The notes under the pieces are model-generated. The model searched no databases, was not told where the DNA came from, and saw only the letters and a list, made by a program, of their open reading frames with translations. The position numbers and the translations under genes are program-made. Source: Wallacemonas rigidus (taxonomy: Eukaryota > Euglenozoa > Kinetoplastea > Trypanosomatida > Trypanosomatidae). From it: a stretch of 64,000 nucleotides of DNA. Below, one piece after another: positions 1-9,809 of the stretch. Position 1 is the first letter of the stretch, and every line of letters begins with the position of its first letter. Location of the stretch: positions 372,001 through 436,000 of the forward strand of contig JASAOL010000606.1 of NCBI GenBank assembly GCA_030849045.1, given 5' to 3'.

Positions 1-93
1 CGGCCGAAAGTCATTGAACACCGAGTGACTTGGGACTCCCGCTTTCTCCGCGCAGGCGACGCCAGTTCCCCGCTTCTGGCCGTCTCGTGTTGA
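1..93 (+). CDS. possible 3' end of an upstream gene (partial)
   Basis: Frame 1 is open from the first base of the window to a TGA at 91-93, giving 30 codons, while the other two + frames stop within 27 bases. About two thirds of the third codon positions are G or C, similar to the real genes here. No domain can be recognised in so short a tail. It could equally be chance or 3' UTR; the call rests only on the open frame and on the rule that + strand genes precede + strand genes in this unit. Confidence 0.3.
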   Translation, partial: RPKVIEHRVTWDSRFLRAGDASSPLLAVSC

Positions 94-368
94 TCGAATC
101 GTGGCCGCCTGCGTCAGCGCTATGAGCGAGCCACCACAAAGGCATCGCCCTCGCAGCACGTGCGGCATGTACACAGACATCATACCACCGCCGCGTGACC
201 GACGGGCCAAGAATGGTGCCTTTCGTTCTCTTCTTCTCTGCACTCTCTAACTCTTTGTTGTGTACACAGACCCTTCTACGTCCTTCTCCCCTGCCTCACT
301 ACGCTTTTCCTGTTCTCTCATCGCTTCTTGTACACGCAGTACGGATTGACCTCTTCGTGCCCGCCGAG

Positions 369-387
369 CACACACACACACACACAC
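369..387. repeat. CA dinucleotide microsatellite
   Basis: About nine CA units in the 5' flank of the first gene. Such tracts recur in most gaps of this window. Confidence 0.85.
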
Positions 388-451
388 GCAGACATAACGC
401 ACGTAGTTGAATCCAATCAGAGAATCTCGCGAATCTTTTCAGACCTGTTTG

Positions 452-486
452 CGTTTCTCTTTCTTCCTTTTTACCTCACTCACCAG
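452..486 (+). promoter_or_regulatory. candidate spliced-leader trans-splice acceptor (gene at 573)
   Basis: A pyrimidine-rich run of about 30 bases ends in AG at 485-486, 86 bases before the ATG at 573. A second, T-richer tract lies closer to the start, but its first AG falls inside the coding frame (589-590). If that site were used, translation would have to begin at the next in-frame ATG, near 708. Placement is inference from the known kinetoplastid rule (first AG after a polypyrimidine tract). Confidence 0.45.
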
Positions 487-572
487 GCCGCTGCCCGCCG
501 TCCCTTCTCTTCCGTTTTTTTTTTGTTTTCTTCTTCCACCGTCACTCTTCATTTCACTCGCCCCGCGCATTG

Positions 573-2405
573 ATGCCGTCTACACCCCAGTGTTCATCAG
601 CTACACAGGCGCGTCGAGAGCCGCTCAAGCCATCAGCGGTCGTGCTCGAATCGCCTGTGGCTGCCGTGGCGCGCCTTTCTGGTGCGCTTAAGGCTCACCA
701 GGAAAGAATGCAAACGCTGATCGCCGCCGAAGACGCCGTGTTGACACGCGTGTGCGTGCTCGAGCAGCTGTACGCTCAACTGAACGCATCGCCACACGAG
801 GTGGCCACAGACGACTCTTTCCTCACTGTGGTCCCGGCGGAACGGTGGATGGCTGGCGGTGACATGGTGCCCTCATTCCGTCATGTCGAGCAAGTCTCTT
901 GTGGGCACAGCGCGCTGCACACGTGGCTCCCAGTACGACCAGCTCCTGGTGCGGGTGGCTGGGCGCCGCAGTTAGTGCGGTTGGAGAGCGGAGGTCTCAC
1001 GCCCGAGAATGAAGCATTGTACCGGTCGCTCGCGGACTTGGTTCATCCATCCTCAGCGCCGACGACGGCGGTAAACGAGCCGAGCGGCGCGGCACAGAGC
1101 CGCGATCCCTTTTTGACACCGGAAGGCACTGAGCTCATCTGCGACGGTGACGAGGACTCTGTCGTGTCGCTTCACACGATGGACTCACCGAGTGGGGCCC
1201 CAACAGCATCGCGAGGGGTGACCCAGGACTTGGATGCGGGTGCGGCTCCTTTGGGCGTCTCTTTTGCCGCGAATCCTGAGCCCACGGCGAGTATGAAAAG
1301 CGACATCCACCGTGAACAGGGTCACATCCGCGACGCGTCTGAGGATGATGAACAGGCACCGGTGAGCAGCTTCGCCAATCTCGCGTACGCGCCACCGTCA
1401 GCACCACTTCCCACCACTTCGCTATCCGACGAAGATGAGGATAGCGATGAGAACGTGAAGCCGCTGCCTGTCTCGGTACAGCCCACAGCCATCGCGCCTC
1501 ACGACCTTGGCCGGATCGGCGCCGCAGCCACACAGCCCCTTTCGACCCCTCTTACGAACAAGGCCCCGGCACCGGCGCGCACTCCTGCACAACGTGTGCC
1601 TGACGCTGCGGTCAGCACATACAGGAAGCACGTGAACGAAATCAACGATGTGGACGATGCAGAGGATGATGACGATGCGTGCGCTGTGCAGTCAAGTCCG
1701 TCACCGTTTCCACCCGCACGCCCCCCGACTGCACATTCTCAGGTTGAAGCAGAGACACCTTGCGTGCTGAACGCCCGTGCCCGCACGACACCATCGCCAG
1801 TACAACGGGAGCTGGACGCGTTTTTCCCTGCTCCAGTCAAAACACCCCGCGAATGCGACAAACGTGGGGGCGATCCGTCGTCGGTCTCGGCGTCGGTGCG
1901 GAAGTCCGCCAGCACTCATGAGGGGGCGCGATCGGTAGTGGAAAGGACAGGCCCTCCACACCACGCTGGCGCACCGATCTCTGCGCTCGATCTGCTCGCA
2001 CGTATTCCAACGGCCCCGGTGCGGCACACTGAACGCGCCAAGGTGAAGAGCGGCCCGGCTCATCATGTATCGGTGGACACCGACGACGAAGAGGAGGCTG
2101 ACACGTCTGGCGTACCTGTGACAGCGATCACTGCGCGTCGACGTCAAGCAGCAAGGACAGCTCGTTCTGCAGGAGGCCGTCGAGCCATGCGAGGTGGTGT
2201 AACAGGCCTCGACAATGACGGCATTGGCCAAGTCCGCACAAAGCGTCAGCGTGAGGCCGACTACCACGCCGAAAAGCGTGCAGCCCGTGAGGATGCGGCG
2301 CTGCGTCAGGATGGTGGGGCAGATGTCACCACTCCGTCGACAACACCACCGTGCACGCCGTCTCTTTACTGGGATACGACAATGCCGTCTCCGTATCGCA
2401 AATGA
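573..2405 (+). CDS. acidic, disordered protein with a PIP-box motif
   Basis: A 610-residue protein of unknown family. The first 60-70 residues look helical (about residues 40-75); most of the rest is rich in Pro, Ala, Thr, Asp and Glu and looks disordered, with acidic runs such as SDEDEDSDEN and DDAEDDDDA. At residues 411-418 it has QRELDAFF, an exact match to the PCNA-interacting peptide consensus QxxLxxFF, followed by a Pro and Lys as often seen. The C-terminal 100 residues are rich in Arg and Lys (RRRQAAR, RTKRQREADYHAEKRAAR) and could be nuclear targeting or DNA-binding. The motif suggests a replication or repair factor acting at PCNA, but no enzymatic domain is visible. The ATG at 573 is preferred; an ATG near 708 is the alternative. 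Function is inference from one short motif. Confidence 0.8.
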   Translation: MPSTPQCSSATQARREPLKPSAVVLESPVAAVARLSGALKAHQERMQTLIAAEDAVLTRVCVLEQLYAQLNASPHEVATDDSFLTVVPAERWMAGGDMVPSFRHVEQVSCGHSALHTWLPVRPAPGAGGWAPQLVRLESGGLTPENEALYRSLADLVHPSSAPTTAVNEPSGAAQSRDPFLTPEGTELICDGDEDSVVSLHTMDSPSGAPTASRGVTQDLDAGAAPLGVSFAANPEPTASMKSDIHREQGHIRDASEDDEQAPVSSFANLAYAPPSAPLPTTSLSDEDEDSDENVKPLPVSVQPTAIAPHDLGRIGAAATQPLSTPLTNKAPAPARTPAQRVPDAAVSTYRKHVNEINDVDDAEDDDDACAVQSSPSPFPPARPPTAHSQVEAETPCVLNARARTTPSPVQRELDAFFPAPVKTPRECDKRGGDPSSVSASVRKSASTHEGARSVVERTGPPHHAGAPISALDLLARIPTAPVRHTERAKVKSGPAHHVSVDTDDEEEADTSGVPVTAITARRRQAARTARSAGGRRAMRGGVTGLDNDGIGQVRTKRQREADYHAEKRAAREDAALRQDGGADVTTPSTTPPCTPSLYWDTTMPSPYRK

Positions 2406-3066
2406 GGGACAGGCGCAGGGCACCGGCAGTCACCGTGAAGAAGAAAAGGGCCGAGAGCGGGTCTTGGCACGTGCTCTACGGCTCTGCAGCGTCTTTTGCT
2501 TCCAGACAGTCTTCCATCTCGCTCCTTCTCGTGGGTGTGTGTATGCGCACCTGTACCACAGTGTGGACCTACCTTCACACAGGACACGATTTCAGCTATC
2601 GACACGCTTGTGAACGCCAACACAACGCTGCGAGGCGGGCAGACTTCATGGCGTGCTCTCATGCACGTCGCATACCATGCCACACGCGTTGATCGCCTCT
2701 CCGCCACCAAGGCAGGCAAGGCGGCCTCACTAACGAGAAGTCTTCTTTTGTTGTTGTTTCTCCCACCCCCTCCCCCTCCATCTCTTTTTCTCCACACCAC
2801 TAAATGCCTATCTGTGAACAACTCTTCTCTATCTCTCTTTTCTCTCTTCACTTTTGTTGATGTTGTTGTTGCCTGGCTCTCCGGCTTGTCGAACTGTTCA
2901 GTAGAACCCTGCGCTATATTGAGACGCATTCATACACGAGCTCCACTCTTCCTTTGCAATCCGCGTGCCGTGCCCGTCTTCTTCTTGTTCCGCCGCTGCT
3001 GCAAAAGCCTTTCTACCCCTGTAAAACTGACCAGGAGGACACTGCCGTCACGTGACGCAGCGACAC
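2406..3066 (+). other. intergenic region
   Basis: No gene seen. It contains C/T-rich runs at about 2741-2800 and 2822-2880 and a good acceptor AG at 2900-2901 for the Sly1-like gene. Confidence 0.6.
2822..2901 (+). promoter_or_regulatory. candidate trans-splice acceptor for the Sly1-like gene
   Basis: About 60 bases of T/C-rich sequence (CTCT and TTG runs) without any AG, followed by AG at 2900-2901, 165 bases before the ATG at 3067. A weaker second tract (2943-3000) with AG at 3006-3007 is an alternative. Confidence 0.4.
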
Positions 3067-5073
3067 ATGCAGCCCTCTACGGCCTTCAGCGGTGGCGTGG
3101 GTTCGAGTGCGCAGAGCCACAAACACTCACTGCGTGTGCGCGAGAAGAAGGTGCTGACGGACATGATTCGCGCGGCCGTTCCTCTTGACACAAGAGGGCA
3201 GCCGGTGTCGACTGAAGGCGGTGACGCTAGTGCGGCATTCAGCGGCAGAGGCGCTCTCGGTGCGGGTGGCGACCCGGTGAGCGCGCCGGCTACCGTGTGG
3301 CGTCTGCTCATCTTCGACGACGTTGGCCGCGATGTCATTGCCCCTCTTCTCAAGGTCGGCGACCTGCGTGAGCTTGGCGTGACGCTCTACATGCACATCA
3401 AGACTGAACGCGACGCCGTTCCAGGTGCACCGGCCATTTACTTTTGTGAACCCACCGAGGAGAACATTCAGCTCATTGCGCAGGACTGCAAGAGCGCTCT
3501 GTACGAGTGGGTGTACATCAACTTCACGGCACAGATCCCTCGCTCACAACTGGAGCTGCTCGCCCAATCGCTGGCTGCTTCTGGTCTGCCATCCGTCAAC
3601 CACGTTCGCGTGTACGATCGCACGCTGAGCTACATGGCACTCGCCGACGACTTCTTCTCGCTTGAGCTTCCGCGATCGTTTCTCACGCTCAACAAGCAGA
3701 ACGCGCAGGACTTCGAGGTCGAGAGCCACTTGAATGCGGTGGTACAGGGCCTCTCGCACGTGCTGCTGTCGCTGCAGGCCCTGCCCATCATTGCCCACTC
3801 CAAGACTGGCGCGGCCGAGGAGGTGGCGCGCAGGCTCTCGCAACGGCTGCGGGATGCCGTGGACGAACGGCAGTTGAGCCCAGCACCGTCGGCCGCCTTC
3901 GGGCGTCCGCTGCTCCTCCTTGTCGACCGTGCGAGCGACTTGGCCACCGCCCTTCACCACCCCTTCACCTACCGTGGCTTGCTGGTGGACGTGGGCGGCA
4001 TGAAGTTGAACCGCTGCCATGTTCACACGACGGACGGCAAAGATGAGGTGCTCGAGGTCGACCCCGAGCGCGATAGCTTCTACACACAGAACGCATCGGT
4101 AGAGTTTGGCGCTATGAGCGGCAAGGTACAGGAGGCGCTGTGCCAGTACAAGGCCGACTACGAGACCCTGGCGCAGGAGTCGACGGTGGTGGAGGACGGC
4201 GATAGTGACGCCAACGCGATGTCGAAGCTGCTGGCCAGCGCCCCGCTCCTCTCGGAGAGGAAGCGGTTCCTCGATGCCCACACCAAAGTCGCGCACACGT
4301 TCTCCAACATCATTACGCAGCGTCTGCTCTCGCACTTCCACGGCGTCGAGCTCGCCGCGCTTCGCAACGATGAGCTGGACGCGGAAGCGTTGGAGGCCCT
4401 CATTCGGGAACGGAGTGGCACGCTGCAGGACCGCCAGCGCTTGTATCTCATCGCCTACCTCATGTGCACACAGCGAGAGAACGAAACGCAGCTCGTTCAG
4501 CGTCTGGCCCCGCTCATGGAGGAGGACCCATTTCCCGCTCTCGCGTATCTTAAGCACCTCCGTAGTTGGTCCCTCGGCGCACGTGGTGGTGCCGGTGGTA
4601 CGGCATCATCGAACGACAACAACGCCGGGCAGGGCTTCGGCTGGGGCTTCGCGCAGCAGATCGCCAAGAGCATCGTGAACACGCTCGGTAGTCAATCCGC
4701 GGAGGACCTCCCCTTGACCAAGCTGGTTGATGCCCTCCTGCAGGACGCGCCGATCGGGGCGAGTGGTGGGCTGCCAAGCACCGGTGGCTCGGCAGGTAGT
4801 GCGGGTACAAGTAGCGCCAACGCGCTGCGACAGAAGCTCGTGGGAACCGTGACGGCGTATGATCCGCGTACGCGCAACACCGTGGATCTTCACGGGGCGC
4901 GCTTTTCGCAGGTAATTGTGTTTGCCATCGGCGGCGGCAGCATCGCCGAGTACGATGATCTCAAACACTGGGAGAGTACGCACCCTCGAAAAGCCGTGAG
5001 CTACGGTTGCACGTCCGTCACCACTGGCGAAGAAATGCTCGCGCAGCTGTCCGCCCTTGGCTCCGAAATTTAG
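3067..5073 (+). CDS. SLY1: Sec1/Munc18 (SM) family protein, Sly1-like
   Basis: A 668-residue cytosolic SM protein, the usual length for Sly1 (about 640-670). Sly1 binds syntaxin-5 and syntaxin-18 type SNAREs and promotes fusion in ER-Golgi transport. Visible landmarks: the N-terminal domain opening VWRLLIFDDVGRDVIAPLLK followed by the strand and loop VTLYMHIKTER...YFCEPTEENIQLIAQD; the domain-2/3 signature LLLVDRASDLATALHHPFTYR and LLVDVGG...LNR; and the Sly1-type C-terminal block IVFAIGGGSIAEYDDL, ending YGCTSVTTGEEMLAQL. A Gly/Ser/Ala-rich insert lies around residues 500-540 and another around 560-580, both likely surface loops. The ATG at 3067 is the first in frame after the acceptor. Assignment to Sly1 rather than Vps33, Vps45 or Sec1 rests on the C-terminal block and is fairly secure. 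Confidence 0.9.
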   Translation: MQPSTAFSGGVGSSAQSHKHSLRVREKKVLTDMIRAAVPLDTRGQPVSTEGGDASAAFSGRGALGAGGDPVSAPATVWRLLIFDDVGRDVIAPLLKVGDLRELGVTLYMHIKTERDAVPGAPAIYFCEPTEENIQLIAQDCKSALYEWVYINFTAQIPRSQLELLAQSLAASGLPSVNHVRVYDRTLSYMALADDFFSLELPRSFLTLNKQNAQDFEVESHLNAVVQGLSHVLLSLQALPIIAHSKTGAAEEVARRLSQRLRDAVDERQLSPAPSAAFGRPLLLLVDRASDLATALHHPFTYRGLLVDVGGMKLNRCHVHTTDGKDEVLEVDPERDSFYTQNASVEFGAMSGKVQEALCQYKADYETLAQESTVVEDGDSDANAMSKLLASAPLLSERKRFLDAHTKVAHTFSNIITQRLLSHFHGVELAALRNDELDAEALEALIRERSGTLQDRQRLYLIAYLMCTQRENETQLVQRLAPLMEEDPFPALAYLKHLRSWSLGARGGAGGTASSNDNNAGQGFGWGFAQQIAKSIVNTLGSQSAEDLPLTKLVDALLQDAPIGASGGLPSTGGSAGSAGTSSANALRQKLVGTVTAYDPRTRNTVDLHGARFSQVIVFAIGGGSIAEYDDLKHWESTHPRKAVSYGCTSVTTGEEMLAQLSALGSEI

Positions 5074-5953
5074 GTAGAAGAAAGACGGGTAGCGACAACA
5101 GCAAACACAAACGCGATACTCTTCACATACGGTGTGTATGGGAGGGGTATGCTCACCGCCTTGGTCCGCCAGTCTCCTTCTTCCTATCAGGTCGACTCGC
5201 ACGTGCTAATCTTACGCAGAATCCCTGCCTCGGCCTGTCTGCGCCTGCGACGCGACATCTTGAACAACTGGGCATACAGTCAAACACACACACACAACAA
5301 CAACAAAGCTGATGAAAATATCAAACACTCATCATTGAGAGCAAGGTGTGAGAAGCGAGTGATACAGCAAGCACAGTTGCACACATGCCCTAAGAGCGGT
5401 AGCAAAAGCCAAGATACGAGCGCGGCGTTTGTCACCGTCGACCCACAGGATAGCTGATGTGTTGGTTTGCGCACACCTTGGTCGCTCGACACAACGTGCT
5501 GCTGCCCGCAGGAAATCAACAAGACATACAAGTGCGATTTGGCCACAGTCTGCGTGTCACAAGAGCGTCTTGTGTGTTCGCTCGAGCCTCATGCCTCGCT
5601 CTTTGCTCCGCCCTGCTCATGGTCTCCCTACTCACCTCATCTTACCGTCGCACAACAACAAATCAATCAACGCGCGTATCGCCTGGTCAAGTTCAGAGAT
5701 ATTGTTTACCTTCCATTGGTTTTCTTTTCATTCTCTTTAAGTCTCAAATTTCAATTAACATAACAGTTTTTCTTGTTTCATTACATCTCTTGTTTTCTCT
5801 CCCTTCTTTTCTTTGTTCATTCAACCTGTTGAGGCTCCTCTCAGTCCCGGTGCTTTCGCGTCACCATCCCGTACCTCCGCCTACTGTTATTGGTGCCCGT
5901 TCGATCTTTTTCGCTGCTTCTTTTCTCGGTACTTCCCTCTTGTGCCGAGATCA
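5074..5953 (+). other. intergenic region
   Basis: No supported gene in about 880 bases. It holds CA and CAA runs at about 5283-5306 and a long T-rich stretch from 5709 to 5822. AGs at 5832-5833 and 5843-5844 are candidate acceptors for the CCCH gene. Short open frames here have no coding bias. Confidence 0.6.
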
Positions 5954-8095
5954 ATGTCCTCTTCCGCGGAAAGTACCGCGACAGCCAGCCAAAAGACGAA
6001 CCTAGATGTGCTGCGAGCTCTCGCCGCGCGCGCAGCGGCAGCGGACGACGCCCGTAAACCGTTTCTTCGTGATCTTGTCATGTCGACTTTTCAGAAGATG
6101 ACGCCCGAAGAGCAGCTCCTTGCCATTGAGAGCGGGGTACTCGAGATGAACGCCAATGCCTGTGTTGACTCGGCGGTGCCGGCGCCGACTGCATTCGTCG
6201 ATGCCGGTGCAGTGGAAGTGGTCAAGAGTGCGGGTACACCCGCTCTCCTAGCGGCCAACAGCTTGCCGACTGAGGCATCCGAGCTGATCACCGCCAAAGT
6301 ACAGTCGCGACCGCTCAACGCCGCGGCTGCGCCGTTCTTCGAACCGGCCGCGACGCGCGGGGGCAGGTCTGCTGGTGGTCGTCAGCCCCGTGAGTCTCGT
6401 CGCCGCAATGGCACGCACGCGCAGAACGACGGTGTGGCGACCCCCGCCGCCAGCGAACTCCACCCAGCCCCGGACACGCCCGCGGCGGAGGTGCCTGTCG
6501 CGCCGACCAAGTCAATCGTGTTGGACCCTTGTGCCTTTCGCACCATCATGTGTTCCTACTTTGCGCGTCAGACAGTCTGTCCCAACGACAAGCGCTGCAT
6601 GTATGCCCACGGCAGCGCCCAAATGCGGACGCGGGAGCAGAACACCGAAGACGGCATCACCACACTCGCCGCCATCGACGCGTTCATGCGGCACCACACG
6701 AACACCGACGAGCTCCACACCCAGGCAGGTGCTCCCTCTGCGGCCGACAATTCTCCATTCGCTGCCGCAGCCTCCGGTCGGTTCCGAACGCAGATGTGCA
6801 AGGCCTTTGAGACGGGATGCCGGCGCGGTGATATGTGCCCATTCGCCCACGGCCTCCACCAGCTCCGCTCACGTCAGCAGAACATGAGCGACGGCCTCGT
6901 CACCGAAGCCGCGATACTACACTTTGTGCAGACGGGCGAACTTCCGCCGCGGCCAAGCGGCGCCACCCCGACGCCGACCAGCCCGACAGCAACGTCCACG
7001 ACCCGATCAACACGTGCGTCGGAGGCTACCCCGGGCGGGGAGATGATGGATAAACGCGCACAGCACGCTCTTCTCGAAGCTGAGCAGCGCGAGGCGACGA
7101 AGGAGTACACGATTGCCACCGCGTTCCGCACACAGCTCTGCCCTCATGCGACCGCAGACCGGTGCCCGCGCGGTACCCGCTGCCAGCGGGCGCACGGAAA
7201 GGATGAACTCCGTACGCATCAGCAAAACATCGATGACGGCATCACGACCTTTTCTGCGACGAACTATTTCAAAGATCACGGCTGCCCACCGGGCTGGGGT
7301 GCCAGTGGAGCTCCGCCGCAGCCACAACTTGTGACTGAAATACCGAAGCCGTCTACGTTTCGCACCCGCGTCTGCTCGTACTACGGTCCGGGTAAGTGTT
7401 GTAAGCACGGCGACTGGTGCGTGTACGCACACGGTGAAGCGCAGATGCGGACCGAGGAGGAGAACATCGCCGCGGGCATTACGACGCTCGAGGCGATCGA
7501 GGCCTTCTTGCACAAGCAGGCGCCGTCCAACGGCACGCCTCAAGACACGCGCGAGAGTTTTGTCGCCTCGTGTCTGCGTACCCAGATCTGCCCCAACTGG
7601 AAGAAGGGGAGCTGTGACCTTGGCAACAGGTGCCGTCGTGCGCACAGCAAGTCGCAGCTGCGCACGCGGGAGCAAAACATTGAAGCTGGCATCGTCACCC
7701 GTGAAGCGGTGGAATACTTCCTCGAATTCGGCTGCCCTCCACCGCCGGGCACGGAACTCCCCAGTGTCACAACGCTGGCCTCCCCGACAACGCTCACGTC
7801 GCCCACGTCCATCTCGCCAACGGCTTTTGTCGTCATGGCACCACCCGTGCCGCCCTCCACCGTTATCTGCGACCAGCAACTCGCTTCTCTGCAAGCCATG
7901 CTTGAGCAAGGGAAGATCTCCCCCGCTGGGCGACAGGATGCTCAACATGCCCTGATCATATGGCACCAACTCCGCGAGCTGCGCAGCATCTACTTTGACT
8001 ACTCGGGGAAGCCCATACCGCTGCCTTCGCTGGAGGCTAGTGCCAACCGCACCATCGTCTTCAACCAGCTATGCCAAGCACTTGCAGATCATTGA
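5954..8095 (+). CDS. protein with five CCCH zinc fingers
   Basis: A 713-residue protein with five CCCH fingers starting near residues 195, 277, 391, 469 and 541. Finger spacings are C-x8-C-x5-C-x3-H, C-x6-C-x5-C-x3-H, and C-x7 or x8-C-x5-C-x3-H for the rest. Each finger opens with FRT or LRT and is followed by the same 30-35-residue extension with the pattern (Q/E)(L/M)R(T/S)xx(Q/E)N, then GI or GLxT, then an A...F helix, so the duplicated unit is longer than the finger itself. The N-terminal 190 residues contain an Ala-rich helix and disordered Ala/Pro/Thr sequence; the C-terminal 100 residues are helical. CCCH proteins in trypanosomatids commonly bind mRNA and control stability or translation, the main level of regulation in these cells, so an RNA-binding role is likely. 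The ATG at 5954 was chosen because the open frame upstream is non-ATG and T-rich. Confidence 0.9.
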   Translation: MSSSAESTATASQKTNLDVLRALAARAAAADDARKPFLRDLVMSTFQKMTPEEQLLAIESGVLEMNANACVDSAVPAPTAFVDAGAVEVVKSAGTPALLAANSLPTEASELITAKVQSRPLNAAAAPFFEPAATRGGRSAGGRQPRESRRRNGTHAQNDGVATPAASELHPAPDTPAAEVPVAPTKSIVLDPCAFRTIMCSYFARQTVCPNDKRCMYAHGSAQMRTREQNTEDGITTLAAIDAFMRHHTNTDELHTQAGAPSAADNSPFAAAASGRFRTQMCKAFETGCRRGDMCPFAHGLHQLRSRQQNMSDGLVTEAAILHFVQTGELPPRPSGATPTPTSPTATSTTRSTRASEATPGGEMMDKRAQHALLEAEQREATKEYTIATAFRTQLCPHATADRCPRGTRCQRAHGKDELRTHQQNIDDGITTFSATNYFKDHGCPPGWGASGAPPQPQLVTEIPKPSTFRTRVCSYYGPGKCCKHGDWCVYAHGEAQMRTEEENIAAGITTLEAIEAFLHKQAPSNGTPQDTRESFVASCLRTQICPNWKKGSCDLGNRCRRAHSKSQLRTREQNIEAGIVTREAVEYFLEFGCPPPPGTELPSVTTLASPTTLTSPTSISPTAFVVMAPPVPPSTVICDQQLASLQAMLEQGKISPAGRQDAQHALIIWHQLRELRSIYFDYSGKPIPLPSLEASANRTIVFNQLCQALADH

Positions 8096-8790
8096 TGCGG
8101 TGGACGCGGTGCCGTGCTGCGGTACCTACCTGCTTGCACTTCTGCCCTTTTTTATTTCTCTTTCTCTTTTTTTTTCCCCGTTTCCCGTTTCCCGGTCCCT
8201 CTCCTCTATTCCATTGAGTGCCTTGTGTGCCAATGCTCCCGCCCGTGGGAGCCGACCGGAGTTTGTTTGTCCTCTTTCTGTTCCTGTTCTTGTTGACGTT
8301 GGTGACGACGATGATGAATTCCTGGTTGCCTTCATTCCTTCGCTTTGCCGCGGGGAACGAACGGATGCCGGCCTCTGCTCGGCCGCTCCGATCTCTTTCG
8401 CCTTCTTCCCAGTGTTGTCATCACACATTTAATTTTTACACCGCTTCCTCCAGAAAAATAAAAGAAGAAATGAGCTAGGACGGGAAGCACTGTTTCTCTC
8501 TTTTCCATCTCACACTTCTTCTTTATTTCTCTCTCTGCGTGGTCCTGAACTTCATCTACTTTTTCATTTAACGACCCCCCACCACAACATTTTATTGAGT
8601 GCCTCACTCGTTCTCCAGTCTTTTTTCCTTTAAAGCGTTGGTGGCGGCTGAACCCACATGCTTCCCGTGCACGTGAGAACAACATATTGACATCAAGTTC
8701 AATGATAATGCACTCAGGTTGTTATCCTTCGACGCAGCGAATGCGAGCGGCGAGACAAACGAACACAGAGTGGCGCGACACCGGAAAGAG

Positions 8791-8813
8791 CACACACACA
8801 CACACCACACACA
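8791..8813. repeat. CA microsatellite
   Basis: About eleven CA units with one interruption, in the gap between the CCCH and HECT genes. Confidence 0.8.
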
Positions 8814-9411
8814 GAGAGTCGCACGCGTCACACGCGACGAGGCTGCGATAAGAAGCAGGTGGGCGTGACACGTGCGGAAACAGTTTCTTTTTGATGTGAT
8901 ACACGTCTAAAAGGCGCCGTGGCTACTGCATCAAACAAGGAAAAATGAAACACGATCACGTGTGTACCTCTCACTTCGGCAAAACCACCGATTTTGGGCT
9001 GTCTTTCGGTCAATCCCCGCGACTGTCGCGTTCCTCTCTACTTCTCATCTATCCACTCATCTTGTCATAGCTAACTCATCCCTTCTGCCTCGCCGCCTGA
9101 CTGTTTCATCAGTGCGTTTAGCACTTTATCTCTCTCTCTCTCTTCAAGTTCTACCGTATTTGTTCTAGTGTCTTTCGGTGCGTCGCATCCCTTTGCTTCC
9201 CTGTGTACACCGTTGGATTGTTTTCGCTGTTGGTCCCGTCTCTCTCTCTCCTTTGCTTATTGATTATTGAGCTGACTCCCCTTCTATCACGGCTACCGCG
9301 CCCTCCCTTGCTTTGGGGCGTCCATCATCGCTGTCGTCTTCGTACTTGGCCCCCTCGTGCTCTTCCTCACCCACATTGCGAGCTACTTTGTGGAAGCGCA
9401 CTTGTGCTACT

Positions 9412-9461
9412 CCTCCTCTTTTTTCTTCTTCTTCTTTTTTTTTTTTTGCATCTGTTGCCAG
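9412..9461 (+). promoter_or_regulatory. candidate trans-splice acceptor for the HECT gene
   Basis: A near-pure T/C run of about 36 bases (including a T13 tract) is followed by TTGCCAG with AG at 9460-9461, the first AG after the tract. This would give a 5' UTR of about 350 bases before the ATG at 9810. Confidence 0.5.
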
Positions 9462-9809
9462 CGTGGTACGCGACTGCTGATCACTTCACACCTCTTCCGT
9501 GTCGGGACGCAGAGTAGCCGCTAGCCTGTTTTGCTTTCTTTAAACTTCCTGTCGATTCCTGACATCCCCACCACTGCACGCGGAAAAGTCAGTATCGTCG
9601 GTGTTCTGTGAACAGTACTCAGCGTTGTGTTGTATCGTGAGCGTGCCACGAGGGCGTCGTGAAACCATTGTTTACTGATTTTGTGCGTGTGACGACGAGG
9701 TCAAGAAGAAGGCTCCTGGAAATCACAAAAGGTCACAGTGAGAGGACGGGTCAAGAAGGGCTCATATAGACAGCCGTACCCGCTGGAGAAGAAGAAACGT
9801 GAAGGCAAG

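Larger units (their letters stand above)
94..572 (+). other. intergenic region / 5' UTR of the PIP-box gene
   Basis: No supported gene. It holds a CA microsatellite at 369-387 and two pyrimidine-rich tracts (about 452-484 and 495-560). The first ends in an AG at 485-486 that fits a spliced-leader acceptor. The rest shows no coding bias. Confidence 0.6.
8096..9809 (+). other. long intergenic region (1.7 kb)
   Basis: No supported gene. It contains T/CT-rich runs (8150-8180, 9120-9160, 9412-9447), a CA microsatellite at 8791-8813, and an A-rich segment near 8450-8470 that could be part of the 3' UTR of the CCCH gene. Short open frames inside are rich in Leu, Ser and Phe from CT tracts and are not credible genes. 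Confidence 0.6.

Noticed and set aside
3544-4557. Open frame of 337 codons on the minus strand
   Set aside because: Opposite the Sly1-like gene; no family pattern, and the + strand frame has complete SM-protein landmarks.
5149-5457. Small ORF of about 100 codons in the gap after the Sly1-like gene
   Set aside because: No coding bias, crosses a CA/CAA repeat, and shows no domain.
7007-7969. Open frame of 320 codons on the minus strand
   Set aside because: Opposite the CCCH fingers and explained by their codon bias.
9203-9517. Hydrophobic small ORF upstream of the HECT gene
   Set aside because: Leu/Phe/Ser-rich only because of CT and T tracts and overlapping the best splice acceptor; not a credible membrane protein.
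9738-9809. Upstream extension of the HECT gene from a GTG
   Set aside because: Nuclear genes of trypanosomatids start at ATG; the extension is Lys/Arg/Gly-rich leader sequence. The same reasoning removed GTG/TTG extensions of ten other genes.
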